DNA of 64,000 bases from Cellulomonas flavigena DSM 20109 (lineage in GTDB: Bacteria; Actinomycetota; Actinomycetes; Actinomycetales; Cellulomonadaceae), in contig NC_014151.1 of assembly GCF_000092865.1 (NCBI RefSeq), forward strand, positions 1,984,001 to 2,048,000, written 5' to 3'. The position numbers and the translations under genes are program-made. Under the pieces are notes generated by a model, which worked only from the letters and a program-made list of their open reading frames with translations, was not told the DNA's origin and did not search any database. Every line of letters begins with the position of its first letter. Position 1 is the stretch's first letter. Positions 1 to 10,673 of the stretch are shown in pieces.

Positions 1-15
1 CTGGCACCCGTTCGC

Positions 16-1197
16 GTGTCGTCGGACGACTCCGGAGACACCGTGGACGCTGTCCGGCGAGCGGACCGCGGCAGCGTCCGGCACGTACGGGTCAGTACGT
101 TGGGCGTCGTGCCGACCGCCTCGACGCCCCCCGGCCGTGCCGTGCCCGGCACCGCGTGGTTCGCCGGGCGGCGCGCTCGTGACGTGGTCGAGCACGCGGA
201 GCTCGGTGCGCGCCCCGACGCGCTGGCCACGCCGGGCTGGTGGGCCCTGGTCGGCGACTTCGAAGGGCGTGTCGACGCCTGGCGGTTCGCGCACGTCGAG
301 GACGACGTCCCCGACGCCACCCCGGCCGCGCCCTGGCGGGGCCCCGCGCGGGACGCATGGACGTCGTCGCTCGACCGCGACGCCTACGTGGCGGCCGTCG
401 AGCGGGTGCGTGCGCACGTCCGCGAGGGCGTCGTCTACCAGGCCAACCTCTGCCGGGTGCTGGCCGCGCCGCTCGCGCCGGACGGGGCCGACGAGCCCGA
501 CGCACGTGCCCTGGCGGCCCGGCTCGTCGCCGGGAACCCGGCGCCCTACGCCGGCGGCGTGCACGTGCCGGTCGGTACGGACGTGCCCGGCGCCTGGGTC
601 GTGACGGCGTCCCCCGAGCTGTTCCTGCGGGTCGGCGACGGCGTCGTCACCTCCGGCCCCATCAAGGGCACCGCGCCCACGGCAGCGGGCCTGACGGCGA
701 AGGACCGGGCCGAGAACGTCATGATCACCGACCTCGTGCGCAACGACCTCCAGCAGGTCTGCCTGCCGGGGACGGTGCGCGTGACGGACCTCCTGGGCGT
801 CGAGGAGCACCCCGGTCTCGTGCACCTCGTCTCGACCGTCGCGGGCGACCTCGACCCGCGCGTGCGCGACGCCCCCGACGCGCTCGCGCGGGTCCTGGCG
901 GCGACCTACCCCCCGGGTTCGGTGTCCGGCGCCCCCAAGAGCTCCGCGCTGCGGGTGATCGACGAGCTGGAGCCCGTGCCGCGCGGCCCCTACTGCGGCC
1001 TGGTGGGCTGGGCGCACGTGGCGCCGGACCGGCGCCTCGTCGCGGAGCTCGCCGTCGGCATCCGGACGTTCTGGTGGCGTGACGGCGTGCTGCGCTTCGG
1101 TACGGGCGCGGGGATCACGTGGGGGAGCGACGCGGCGCAGGAGTGGGCCGAGACGGAGCTCAAGGCCGCCCGCCTCGTCGCCCTCGCGAGCCGGTGA
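16..1197 (+). CDS. pabB: Aminodeoxychorismate synthase component I
   Basis: Chorismate-utilising enzyme that makes 4-amino-4-deoxychorismate for p-aminobenzoate and folate; cytosolic. The C-terminal two thirds carries the chorismate-binding motifs GPIKGT (about residues 214-219), ENVMITDLVRNDL and SGAPKSSALRVIDELEP followed by RGPYCGLVGW. The lysine of PIKGT (about K217) is the residue that separates PabB from anthranilate synthase TrpE, which has PIAGT. There is no fused glutamine amidotransferase domain, so a separate PabA is expected elsewhere. The GTG start is a guess: the frame stays open to the window edge, so the true start may be upstream. It is followed 27 bp later by pabC, the next enzyme of the pathway. 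Confidence 0.88.
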   Translation: MSSDDSGDTVDAVRRADRGSVRHVRVSTLGVVPTASTPPGRAVPGTAWFAGRRARDVVEHAELGARPDALATPGWWALVGDFEGRVDAWRFAHVEDDVPDATPAAPWRGPARDAWTSSLDRDAYVAAVERVRAHVREGVVYQANLCRVLAAPLAPDGADEPDARALAARLVAGNPAPYAGGVHVPVGTDVPGAWVVTASPELFLRVGDGVVTSGPIKGTAPTAAGLTAKDRAENVMITDLVRNDLQQVCLPGTVRVTDLLGVEEHPGLVHLVSTVAGDLDPRVRDAPDALARVLAATYPPGSVSGAPKSSALRVIDELEPVPRGPYCGLVGWAHVAPDRRLVAELAVGIRTFWWRDGVLRFGTGAGITWGSDAAQEWAETELKAARLVALASR

Positions 1198-1224
1198 CGG
1201 GCACGACGGTGGAAGGATGAGCGC

Positions 1225-2088
1225 GTGGACCTGACGATCTGGGCCGGTGGCCGGCTGCGCGCACCCGAGGACCCCGTGCTCACGGCGGTCGACCACGGCG
1301 TGACCGTCGGCGACGGCGTCTTCGAGACCTGCTCCGTCCAGGGGGGCGTCGCCTTCGCGCTCACCCGGCACCTCGCGCGGCTCGAGCGGTCCGCGCGCGG
1401 CATGGGCATGCCGCCGCTGCCGCTCGACGAGGTCCGCGAGGGCGTCGCCGCGGTGCTGGCCGCGGCCGGCGATCACGCCGGGCGCCTACGGATCACCGTC
1501 ACCGGCGGCCCCGGGCCGATGGGCTCGCACCGGTACGCGCCCGCCGAGCAGCGACCGACCGTGGTCGTCGTCGCCGGGCCGGCGGCGACCATGGACGTCT
1601 CCCGCGCCGTGCGCTCCCCGTGGGTGCGCAACGAGCGGTCGCCGCTCGCCGGCCTGAAGACCACGTCGTACGGCGAGAACGTCGTCGCGCTCGCGCACGC
1701 GCGCGCCCGGGGCGCCGACGAGGCCCTGCTGGCCGACACGCGCGGGCGCCTGTGCGAGGGGACCGGCTCCAACGTCCTCGTCGAGGTCGGCGGCGAGCTG
1801 CTCACGCCGTCCCTGGAGACGGGTGCCCTGGCGGGCGTCACGCGCGAGCTGCTGCTGCTGTGGGGCGGTGAGGCGGGCCTGCCGGTGCGGGAGGCCGCCG
1901 CGGGCGAGCTGCCCTGGGAGGTGCTCGACGAGGTCACGGCCGGACGCGCGCACCTCGCGCTCACGGGGTCGATCCGCAACGTCACGCCCGTCGTACGGCT
2001 CGACGACGTCGACGTGGCGGCGGGACCGTTGTCGCTCGCCGCGCAACGGCTGTTCGCGCAGCGGGCGGCGGAGGACCTCGATCCCTGA
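1225..2088 (+). CDS. pabC: Aminodeoxychorismate lyase (class IV aminotransferase)
   Basis: PLP enzyme of fold type IV that would release p-aminobenzoate and pyruvate from aminodeoxychorismate. The catalytic lysine lies in SPLAGLKTTSYGEN (K145), the early DHGVTVGDGVFETC segment is typical of the family, and LCEGTGSNVLV is the cofactor-binding region. Length (287 aa) is normal. The GTG start has a GGAAGGA ribosome-binding site. Branched-chain or D-amino-acid aminotransferases share the fold, but the position directly after pabB makes the PabC role most likely. Confidence 0.85.
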   Translation: MDLTIWAGGRLRAPEDPVLTAVDHGVTVGDGVFETCSVQGGVAFALTRHLARLERSARGMGMPPLPLDEVREGVAAVLAAAGDHAGRLRITVTGGPGPMGSHRYAPAEQRPTVVVVAGPAATMDVSRAVRSPWVRNERSPLAGLKTTSYGENVVALAHARARGADEALLADTRGRLCEGTGSNVLVEVGGELLTPSLETGALAGVTRELLLLWGGEAGLPVREAAAGELPWEVLDEVTAGRAHLALTGSIRNVTPVVRLDDVDVAAGPLSLAAQRLFAQRAAEDLDP

Positions 2089-2139
2089 CCCGCACGGTCG
2101 AGCGGACCGGGAGCGTGGGCGGCCGCCCGGACGCACGAC

Positions 2140-2167
2140 AGCCGGCCCCGCGCGAGCGGGACCGGCT
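2140..2167. terminator. Hairpin terminator between convergent genes
   Basis: Inverted repeat with arms AGCCGGCCCCGC and GCGGGACCGGCT, GCGA tetraloop, one C-A mismatch. It sits between the ends of pabC (rightward) and the ssgA-family gene (leftward), so it could serve both. No T-tract is present, as is usual for actinobacterial hairpins. Confidence 0.6.
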
Positions 2168-2193
2168 GGGTCGAGGCGGCGCGGAGCCGTCCG

Positions 2194-2622
2194 TCAGGCG
2201 GTCAGCAGCGCCGCGATGAGCGCCGTGATCTCGCCCTCCATCTTGTCCGACTCGGCACCGATGGGCACGAGCGACTCGGTGGCCGCCAGGAACCGCAGCA
2301 GGGGCTCCGTCGGCGCCGCGAGCAGCGCACTGCCCTCGACGCCCGAGAGCGAGACGAGGGTGTAGTCGGGGTCGTCGTCGCGCCACACCTGCACGTCGCC
2401 CGTGCCGGCGGGAGCGTCCGCGACGGCGTGCACGCCCTGGGCGAGCAGCTCGCGGCCGAGGAGCCAGGTCGACATCGTGTGGGCGCCGGTGAACACGGCG
2501 CGCACGGTGTACGGGTCGCTGGTGCGGAAGCACATCTCTGCGGACACCGGGATGACGGTGGCGTCGGAGCCGATGAGCTGCATGGCAACGACCTCGATGA
2601 CGTCGTAGGACGTGTCCGCCAT
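2194..2622 (-). CDS. SsgA-family sporulation/cell-division regulator (SsgB-like)
   Basis: A 142-residue protein beginning MADTSYDVIEVVAMQLIG with the typical SsgA-like-protein core (VRAVF.....STWLLGRELLAQGV, followed by GDVQVW and YTLVSLSG). In Streptomyces SsgB recruits FtsZ to division sites; here the cytosolic division role is inferred. The start is fixed by an AGGAGGA ribosome-binding site 5 bp upstream; the open frame upstream of it (to 2898) is not credible. It is monocistronic and convergent with pabC. Single SsgA-like proteins also occur in actinomycetes that do not sporulate. Confidence 0.85.
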   Translation of the reverse strand: MADTSYDVIEVVAMQLIGSDATVIPVSAEMCFRTSDPYTVRAVFTGAHTMSTWLLGRELLAQGVHAVADAPAGTGDVQVWRDDDPDYTLVSLSGVEGSALLAAPTEPLLRFLAATESLVPIGAESDKMEGEITALIAALLTA

Positions 2623-2951
2623 CGGGTCCTCCTGTCGCATGGTGAGGCCCTGACGGCCTGTTGATGTCACATCATGGCAGGACGGATGTCCCATTGGACC
2701 GATGCTCGACCACAGTTCACCCGCCCGGACCCTTTCAGATCCCGTGGAAAACGTTGCACATCGCTCTCCCGGGTGCAGAACCCGACATTGCGACCACCGC
2801 GACGGCGACCGGGTGACCCTGTCGGCAGCGACCGTGGGCACGCTCCGCAGCGTCGGCGGACCCGGTTCGGAGATCGGCCCGGAGTCCGCTAGCATCATCC
2901 GCGTCGCCCACGGGCGGCGACGCGGAAGGCAGCGTGGGTGATGAACCCCGC
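2623..2951. other. Gene-free interval between ssgA-family gene and tRNA-Val
   Basis: About 330 bp without a credible gene, and locally more AT-rich than the coding DNA. It must hold the leftward promoter and leader of the ssgA-family gene and, at its right end, the tRNA promoter. A small palindrome TGATG-TCA-CATCA lies at 2662-2674, about 40 bp upstream of the ssgA-family start, and could be an operator; I recognise no regulator. Confidence 0.5.
2866..2895 (+). promoter_or_regulatory. Promoter of tRNA-Val
   Basis: TTCGGA (2866-2871), 18-bp spacer and TAGCAT (2890-2895), about 57 bp upstream of the mature tRNA. The -10 follows the TANNNT form seen at many genes in this window. The -35 is weak. 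Confidence 0.5.
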
Positions 2952-3023
2952 GGGCGATTGGCTCAGTGGTAGAGCGCCTCGTTCACACCGAGGAGGTCAC
3001 TGGTTCGAACCCAGTATCGCCCA
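2952..3023 (+). tRNA. tRNA-Val (anticodon CAC)
   Basis: A 72-nt cloverleaf: acceptor GGGCGAT/ATCGCCC, D arm GCTC/GAGC, anticodon stem CCTCG/CGAGG with loop TTCACAC (anticodon CAC, reads GUG valine codons), T arm ACTGG/CCAGT with TTCGAAC. Discriminator is A. The CCA end is not encoded (ACCC follows), so it must be added after transcription. GUG is a preferred valine codon in such GC-rich genomes. Confidence 0.97.
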
Positions 3024-3030
3024 CCCTCGG

Positions 3031-3064
3031 ACGTAGGCCCCGACCGGACGGTCGGGGCCTACGT
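3031..3064 (+). terminator. Terminator of tRNA-Val
   Basis: Perfect 15-bp stem ACGTAGGCCCCGACC / GGTCGGGGCCTACGT with a GGAC loop, starting 7 bp after the tRNA. There is no U-tract. It separates the tRNA from nadE. Confidence 0.85.
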
Positions 3065-3103
3065 CGTCCCCGGGGTCGGCGACGCGGCGCCCGGCTGCCG
3101 TGC

Positions 3104-3115
3104 CAGACTCGCGAC
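3104..3115 (+). promoter_or_regulatory. Probable leaderless promoter of nadE
   Basis: CAGACT (3104-3109) lies 6 nt before the GTG start at 3116, so transcription would start at or next to the initiation codon. No Shine-Dalgarno sequence is visible. It fits the pattern seen at several other genes in the window. Confidence 0.45.
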
Positions 3116-5176
3116 GTGGACTTCCTCTCGGCCTACGCCCACGGCTTCGCGCGAGTCGCTGCGTGCACCGTCCCCGTCACCGTCGCGGACCCCGCGGCCA
3201 ACGCGGCCGCCGTCCTCGACGCCGCGCGCGCCTGCCACGACGACGGCGTCGCGGTCGCCGTCATGCCCGAGCTGTGCCTGTCGGGTTACGCGGTCGACGA
3301 CCTGTTCCTGCAGGACGTCCTGCTCGACGCCGTGCGCGACGCGCTCGCCACGATCGTCGAGGCGTCCCGCGAGCTGCTGCCGGTCATCGTCGTCGGCGCC
3401 CCGCTCGCGCACGGCACGCGCGTGCTCAACACCGCCGTCGTCGTGCACCGCGGGCGCGTGCTGGGCGTCGCCCCGAAGTCCTACCTGCCCACGTACCGCG
3501 AGTTCTACGAGCGGCGCTGGTTCGCCCCCGGCGACGACGTGCGCGGCACCACGACGGTCGCCGGCCAGGAGGTCCCGATCGGCCCCGACCTGCTGTTCGC
3601 CGCGGCCGACCTGCCCGGCCTCGTCCTGCACGTCGAGGTGTGCGAGGACATGTGGGTGCCCGTGCCGCCGTCGACGCACGCCGCGCTCGCGGGTGCGACG
3701 GTGCTCGTCAACCTGTCGTCGAGCCCCGTCACCGTGGGCCGCGCCGAGGAGCGGCGCCTGCTCGTGCGCTCGGCGTCGGCCCGGTGCCTGGCCGCGTACG
3801 TCTACGCCGCCGCGGGGCAGGGGGAGTCGAGCACGGACCTCGCGTGGGACGGGCAGACGCTGGTGTACGAGCTCGGCGAGCTGCTGGCCGAGGGGAAGCG
3901 GTTCGCCGACGGTCAGGTCCTCACCGTCGCGGACGTCGACCTCGACCGGCTGCGGCAGGAGCGGTTGCGCACGGGCACCTTCGACGACAACCGTCGGGCC
4001 CTGGGCCTGGCCGCGGCCGGGGGGTCGCACCGTACCGTCCCCTTCACGCTCGAGCCGCCGCCCGGTGACGTCGGTCTGCGGCGCGCGGTCGACCGGTTCC
4101 CGTTCGTGCCCGACGACCCCGCGCGGCTCGCGCTCGACTGCTACGAGTCGTACAACATCCAGGTCAGCGCGCTGGAGCAGCGGTTGCGCGCCGTCGGCGG
4201 CGCGAAGATCGTCATCGGGGTGTCCGGCGGCCTGGACTCCACGCACGCCCTGATCGTCGCGGCGCGCGCGATGGACCGGCTCGGGCGGCCCCGCAGCGAC
4301 ATCCTCGCGTTCACCATGCCCGGGTTCGCGACGTCCGACGCGACGCTCGCCTCCGCCCTGGCGCTCATGCAGTCGCTCGGGACCACCGCCGAGACCATCG
4401 ACATCCGGCCCGCCGCACGGCAGATGCTCGCCGACCTCGGCCACCCGGCGGGCGAGGGCGCCGAGCAGTACGACGTGACGTTCGAGAACGTGCAGGCGGG
4501 CCTGCGCACCGACTACCTGTTCCGGGCCGCCAACCAGCGCGGCGGGATCGTGCTCGGCACCGGCGACCTGTCCGAGCTCGCGCTCGGCTGGTGCACGTAC
4601 GGCGTCGGTGACCAGATGTCGCACTACGGGGTCAACGCCGGCGTGCCGAAGACGCTCATCCAGCACCTCATCCGCTGGGTCGTGGGCGAGGGGCACTTCG
4701 ACGACGCGACCAACGAGGTGCTGCTGCGCGTCGTGGGCCAGGAGATCTCCCCGGAGCTCGTGCCCGTCCGCGAGGGCGAGCGCATGCAGTCCACCGAGGA
4801 CACGATCGGCCCGTACGCGCTGCACGACTTCGCGCTGTTCCAGGTGCTGCGCCACGGGATGCGCCCCAGCCGGATCGCCTTCCTCGCGTGGCACGCGTGG
4901 CACGACGCGCGGGCCGGCGCGTGGCCGCCGGGCTGGCCCGCGGACCGACGCCCGGAGTACGACCTGCCGACGGTGCGGCGCTGGCTCGAGGTGTTCGTGC
5001 GCCGGTTCTTCGCCAGCCAGTTCAAGCGGTCCGCCCTGCCGAACGGGCCCAAGGTCGCCGCCGGCGGCACGCTGTCGCCGCGCAGCGAGTGGCGCATGCC
5101 GTCGGACGCGTCGGCCGCCGCCTGGCTCGCCGAGCTCGAGGCGAACGTGCCGACCGACCTGCCCACCGGTCGGTAG
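3116..5176 (+). CDS. nadE: Glutamine-dependent NAD+ synthetase
   Basis: Amidates nicotinic acid adenine dinucleotide to NAD+, with glutamine as nitrogen donor; last step of NAD synthesis. The N-terminal nitrilase-type glutaminase domain has the E52-K121-C176 triad (in MPELCLSGY, KSYLPTYREF and VEVCEDMW), at the numbering of the mycobacterial enzyme. The C-terminal synthetase domain has the ATP loop SGGLDS (about residues 370-375). At 686 aa it matches the actinobacterial two-domain form. I chose GTG 3116 because the triad numbering then fits and the upstream frame runs through the tRNA. Confidence 0.95.
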   Translation: MDFLSAYAHGFARVAACTVPVTVADPAANAAAVLDAARACHDDGVAVAVMPELCLSGYAVDDLFLQDVLLDAVRDALATIVEASRELLPVIVVGAPLAHGTRVLNTAVVVHRGRVLGVAPKSYLPTYREFYERRWFAPGDDVRGTTTVAGQEVPIGPDLLFAAADLPGLVLHVEVCEDMWVPVPPSTHAALAGATVLVNLSSSPVTVGRAEERRLLVRSASARCLAAYVYAAAGQGESSTDLAWDGQTLVYELGELLAEGKRFADGQVLTVADVDLDRLRQERLRTGTFDDNRRALGLAAAGGSHRTVPFTLEPPPGDVGLRRAVDRFPFVPDDPARLALDCYESYNIQVSALEQRLRAVGGAKIVIGVSGGLDSTHALIVAARAMDRLGRPRSDILAFTMPGFATSDATLASALALMQSLGTTAETIDIRPAARQMLADLGHPAGEGAEQYDVTFENVQAGLRTDYLFRAANQRGGIVLGTGDLSELALGWCTYGVGDQMSHYGVNAGVPKTLIQHLIRWVVGEGHFDDATNEVLLRVVGQEISPELVPVREGERMQSTEDTIGPYALHDFALFQVLRHGMRPSRIAFLAWHAWHDARAGAWPPGWPADRRPEYDLPTVRRWLEVFVRRFFASQFKRSALPNGPKVAAGGTLSPRSEWRMPSDASAAAWLAELEANVPTDLPTGR

Positions 5177-5179
5177 CAT
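5174..5179 (+). promoter_or_regulatory. -10 element of thrS promoter
   Basis: TAGCAT overlapping the nadE stop codon, 75 bp upstream of the thrS start. No clear -35. It would give a leader of about 68 nt. Confidence 0.4.
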
Positions 5180-5253
5180 CGTCCCGGCCCGTGTCGGCGA
5201 CCGCCGACCCGCCGTGAGCAGCGGCGCGGGCAGAACCTGAGGAGCTGGCGAGC

Positions 5254-7266
<2,013 letters not shown>

Positions 7267-7269
7267 GCG

Positions 7270-7842
7270 ATGAGCTCGTCCGACGACGTCGGGGTCGAGC
7301 CCGCCGGCGCCTTCGCGGGGGTGCCGGACGGGCTCGACCGTCTGTGGACGCCGCACCGCATGGTCTACATCGGCGGGCAGGACAAGCCCGTCGACGACGC
7401 CGCGGGCGACGGCTGCCCGTTCTGCCGCATCCCCACGCTGGACGACGAGGCGGGTCTCGTCGTGCACCGCGGCGCGGTGGCGTACGTCGTCATGAACCTC
7501 TACCCGTACAACTCGGGGCACCTGCTGGTCTGCCCGTACCGTCACGTGGCCGACTACACCGAGCTCACGGAGCCCGAGGTCGCCGAGGTCGCGGCGCTGA
7601 CCCGCACGGCCATGCGCGTGGTGCGCGACGTCATGACCCCGCAGGGGTTCAACCTCGGGATGAACCAGGGCGAGGTCGCCGGCGCCGGCATCCAGGCGCA
7701 CCTGCACCAGCATGTCGTCCCGCGCTGGGGCGGTGACGCGAACTTCCTGCCGGTCGTCGCGCGCACGCGCGCGCTGCCGGCGCTGCTGGGCGACACCCGG
7801 GCGACCCTCGCGGCTGCGTGGCCCGCCCCCACGAAGGGATGA
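7270..7842 (+). CDS. HIT-family hydrolase/phosphorylase (Ap4A phosphorylase-like)
   Basis: Histidine-triad nucleotide-binding protein; HLHQHVVPRW gives the catalytic HxHxH (H144, H146, H148). An N-terminal CPFC pair probably binds zinc. The product is 190 aa. By position and motif it matches the mycobacterial Ap4A phosphorylase Rv2613c, which cleaves diadenosine tetraphosphate; the exact substrate here is inferred. It starts 3 bp after thrS, fitting the known production of Ap4A by aminoacyl-tRNA synthetases. Confidence 0.85.
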   Translation: MSSSDDVGVEPAGAFAGVPDGLDRLWTPHRMVYIGGQDKPVDDAAGDGCPFCRIPTLDDEAGLVVHRGAVAYVVMNLYPYNSGHLLVCPYRHVADYTELTEPEVAEVAALTRTAMRVVRDVMTPQGFNLGMNQGEVAGAGIQAHLHQHVVPRWGGDANFLPVVARTRALPALLGDTRATLAAAWPAPTKG

Positions 7843-7849
7843 CCGAGCC

Positions 7850-8461
7850 GTGCTGAGCCGATTCCGCGGCCTGATGACGCGGCTGTGGACGCCGCTGGCC
7901 GACGCGCTCCTGCGCGCCGGCGTGTCGCCCGACGCCGTGACGATCACCGGCACGCTCGTCGTGGTCGTCACGGCCCTGTGGGCGTTCCCCACCGGGCACC
8001 TGCTGCTCGGCGGCGTGCTCATCGCGGTCTTCACGCTGACGGACTCGATCGACGGCGTCATGGCCCGCCGCGCGGGGCGCAGCGGCCCGTGGGGCGCGTT
8101 CCTCGACTCGACGCTGGACCGGTTCGGCGACGGTGCGATCTTCGCGGGCCTCGTGCTCTGGTACACCGGCGGCGGCGACTCGCGCCCCGACGCGGTGCTC
8201 GCCCTCGCCTGCCTCGTCCTCGGCTCGATCGTGCCGTACGCGCGCGCTCGCGCCGAGGGGCTCGGCATGACCGCGAGCATCGGCATCGCGGAGCGCGCCG
8301 ACCGCCTCCTCGCCGTGCTGACGGCCACGATCCTCGTCGGCGCCGGCCTGCCGGGGGTCGTCATGACCGTGGTGCTCGCCCTGCTGGCCGTCGCGTCGGC
8401 CGTCACGGTGGTGCAGCGCATGGCGACCGTGCGGCGCCAGGCCCGGCAGGCGGCGCCGTGA
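7850..8461 (+). CDS. pgsA: Phosphatidylinositol phosphate synthase
   Basis: CDP-alcohol phosphatidyltransferase in the membrane, joining CDP-diacylglycerol to inositol phosphate as the first lipid step toward PI and PIMs. The family signature is complete: D65-x2-D68-G-x2-A-R-x8-G-x3-D86-x3-D90 (DSIDGVMARR...GAFLDSTLD), followed by several hydrophobic helices; 203 aa. I chose GTG 7850, 7 bp after the HIT gene and preceded by AAGGGA. The PIP assignment rather than PG-phosphate synthase rests on the neighbouring PIM genes. Confidence 0.88.
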   Translation: MLSRFRGLMTRLWTPLADALLRAGVSPDAVTITGTLVVVVTALWAFPTGHLLLGGVLIAVFTLTDSIDGVMARRAGRSGPWGAFLDSTLDRFGDGAIFAGLVLWYTGGGDSRPDAVLALACLVLGSIVPYARARAEGLGMTASIGIAERADRLLAVLTATILVGAGLPGVVMTVVLALLAVASAVTVVQRMATVRRQARQAAP

Positions 8462-9471
8462 GCCTCGACGTCGCGCGCGCCTACCAGCTCGCGTGGCGCG
8501 TCGGGCACCGGCTGCCCCGCGCGCTCGTGCGTGGTGCCACGGTGCTCGCCGCGGACGTCGCCTGGTGGCGCCGCGGCGGGGGAGTGCGCCGCCTGGAGGC
8601 CAACCTGGCGCGGGTGCGCCCCGAGCTCGACGCGCGCGCCCTGCGCCGCCTGTCGCGCGCAGGGATGCGCTCCTACATGCGGTACTTCGGCGAGGCGTTC
8701 ACGCTCAAGGGGCTGACCTCCGCGCAGCTGGACGCGCGCGTGCGCGTCGAGGGACTCGAGCACGTGCAGCCCGAGCTCGACGCCGGGCGGCAGGTGCTGC
8801 TCGCGCTCGGGCACCTCGGCAACTGGGACCTCGCCGGTGCGTGGGTCACCCGGCACGTCGCGCCCGTCACCACGGTCGCCGAGCGCCTGGAGCCCGAGGA
8901 GCTGTTCCAGGAGTTCCTCGCCTTCCGCGAGAGCATCGGTCTGCGGATCCTGCCGCTGACGGGCGGTGGCGACGTGTTCCGCGAGCTCGTCCGTGTCGCG
9001 CGCACCGGCCCCGGTGTGCTGCCCCTGCTCGCCGACCGCGACCTCACCGCCCGCGGGCTCGAGGTCGACCTGTTCGGGCACCGTGCACGCGTCGCCGCGG
9101 GACCGGCCGCGCTCGCGGTGACGACGGGTGCCGTGCTCGCTCCGACGTCGATCACGTACGAGCGCCTGCGCCGCGGGCGGCGGCGGGTCGCCGGCGGCCC
9201 GTGGGGCATCGTCATCCGCTTCCTGCCGCCCGTCGTGACCGATCCCGGCCTGCCGCGCGCCGAGCGTGTCGCGGCGCTCACCCAGGCGTGGGTCGACGGG
9301 CTCGCCGAGGAGATCCGCGCGCACCCGCAGGACTGGCACATGCTGCAGCGGGTGTTCGTCGCGGACCTCGACCCGGCGCGCGACGCGGCGCGCCGTGCCG
9401 ACGGCCCCGACGTGCCGGGCGCTGCGACGACGGTCGGCGGGGAGGCTTCGGCGGAGGGGAGCACACCGTGA
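8458..9471 (+). CDS. Phosphatidylinositol mannoside acyltransferase
   Basis: LpxL/HtrB-type acyltransferase of 337 aa, equivalent to mycobacterial PatA (Rv2611c), which acylates the mannose of PIM at the cytoplasmic membrane. GHLGNWD provides the HX4D motif (H119, D124), and E202 in GLEVDLFG matches the second catalytic residue described for PatA. The GTG start overlaps the pgsA stop as GTGA, implying translational coupling. The tail after about residue 310 is Ala/Gly-rich and probably disordered. Confidence 0.88.
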   Translation: MSLDVARAYQLAWRVGHRLPRALVRGATVLAADVAWWRRGGGVRRLEANLARVRPELDARALRRLSRAGMRSYMRYFGEAFTLKGLTSAQLDARVRVEGLEHVQPELDAGRQVLLALGHLGNWDLAGAWVTRHVAPVTTVAERLEPEELFQEFLAFRESIGLRILPLTGGGDVFRELVRVARTGPGVLPLLADRDLTARGLEVDLFGHRARVAAGPAALAVTTGAVLAPTSITYERLRRGRRRVAGGPWGIVIRFLPPVVTDPGLPRAERVAALTQAWVDGLAEEIRAHPQDWHMLQRVFVADLDPARDAARRADGPDVPGAATTVGGEASAEGSTP

Positions 9472-10673
9472 CGGCCGGGCGTCCGCTGCGCGTCGGCCTC
9501 GTCTGCCCGTACTCGTTCGACGTGCCCGGGGGCGTGCAGTTCCACGTACGGGACCTCGCCGAGTCGCTGCTCGCACGCGGGCACGAGGTCTCGGTGCTCG
9601 CGCCGGCGTCGGACGACACGCCCGTCCCGCCCTACCTCGTGGCCGCCGGCCGCGCGGTGCCGGTGCACTACAACGGGTCCGTCGCGCGCATGACGTTCGG
9701 ACCCGTGACGGCCGGGCGGGTGCGCCGCTGGCTCGCGGCCGGGCGGTTCGACGTCCTGCACCTCCACGAGCCGGTGACACCCAGCCTCGGGATGCTCGCG
9801 CTGTGGATCGCGGAGGGCCCGGTCGTGGCGACGTTCCACACGTCCCTCGTGCGCTCGCGTCCGCTGCAGATGGCGTACCCGATCGTGCGTCAGTCCCTGG
9901 AGAAGATCTCGCTGCGCGTGGCGGTGTCCGAGGACGCGCGGCGCACGCTCGTCGAGCACCTCGGCGGCGACGCCGTCGTGATCCCCAACGGCGTGTGGGT
10001 CGACACGTTCGCCGGCGCGGGGACCGACCCCCGCTGGGCGGGCACGCCGCAGGCGCCGACGGTGGCGTTCCTCGGCCGCCTCGACGAGCCCCGCAAGGGC
10101 CTGGCGGTGCTGCTGCGCGCGGTCCCGACCGTCCTCGAGGCCCACCCGGGCGCCCGGTTCCTCGTCGCGGGAAGCGGGGAGACCGGCCAGGAGCAGGCTC
10201 GTGAGGTGCTCGGCCCACGGGCCGCGGCGGTCGAGTTCCTCGGCGGCGTCAGCGAGCAGGACAAGGCCCGCCTGCTGGCGTCGGCCGACGTGTACTGCGC
10301 ACCGCAGACCGGCGGCGAGAGCTTCGGCATCGTCCTGGTCGAGGCGATGAGCGCAGGGACCACGGTCGTCGCGAGCGACCTCGGGGCGTTCTCGCGCGTG
10401 CTCGACGACGGCGAGGCGGGCGTCCTGTTCCGCACCGGTGACCCGGCGGACCTCGGCGCGACGCTCGCGCGCGTCCTCGGTGACCCGGAGCTGCGGGCGC
10501 GCGTGAGCGCGCGCGCCTCGCGCGTCGTGCGCCGCTACGACTGGTCGGCGGTCACGGACCAGGTGCTCGCGGTGTACGAGATGGCCGTCGCCGGCGGGCA
10601 CGCGCCCGTCGGGGAGGACCCGTCGTCGCTGCGCGGGGCACGGCTCATGGAGCTGCGGAGGGGGCGCACGTGA
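9468..10673 (+). CDS. pimA: Phosphatidylinositol alpha-mannosyltransferase PimA
   Basis: GT4-family glycosyltransferase of 401 aa that transfers mannose from GDP-mannose to phosphatidylinositol. The N-terminal glycine-rich loop (SFDVPGGVQFHV), H124 in ATFHTS, the nucleotide-sugar site GGESFGIVLVEAMSAG (EX7E, E284/E292) and FLGRLDEPRKGL are visible. It overlaps the acyltransferase stop by GTGA. The order pgsA-acyltransferase-pimA is the conserved actinobacterial PIM operon. Confidence 0.93.
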   Translation: MTAGRPLRVGLVCPYSFDVPGGVQFHVRDLAESLLARGHEVSVLAPASDDTPVPPYLVAAGRAVPVHYNGSVARMTFGPVTAGRVRRWLAAGRFDVLHLHEPVTPSLGMLALWIAEGPVVATFHTSLVRSRPLQMAYPIVRQSLEKISLRVAVSEDARRTLVEHLGGDAVVIPNGVWVDTFAGAGTDPRWAGTPQAPTVAFLGRLDEPRKGLAVLLRAVPTVLEAHPGARFLVAGSGETGQEQAREVLGPRAAAVEFLGGVSEQDKARLLASADVYCAPQTGGESFGIVLVEAMSAGTTVVASDLGAFSRVLDDGEAGVLFRTGDPADLGATLARVLGDPELRARVSARASRVVRRYDWSAVTDQVLAVYEMAVAGGHAPVGEDPSSLRGARLMELRRGRT

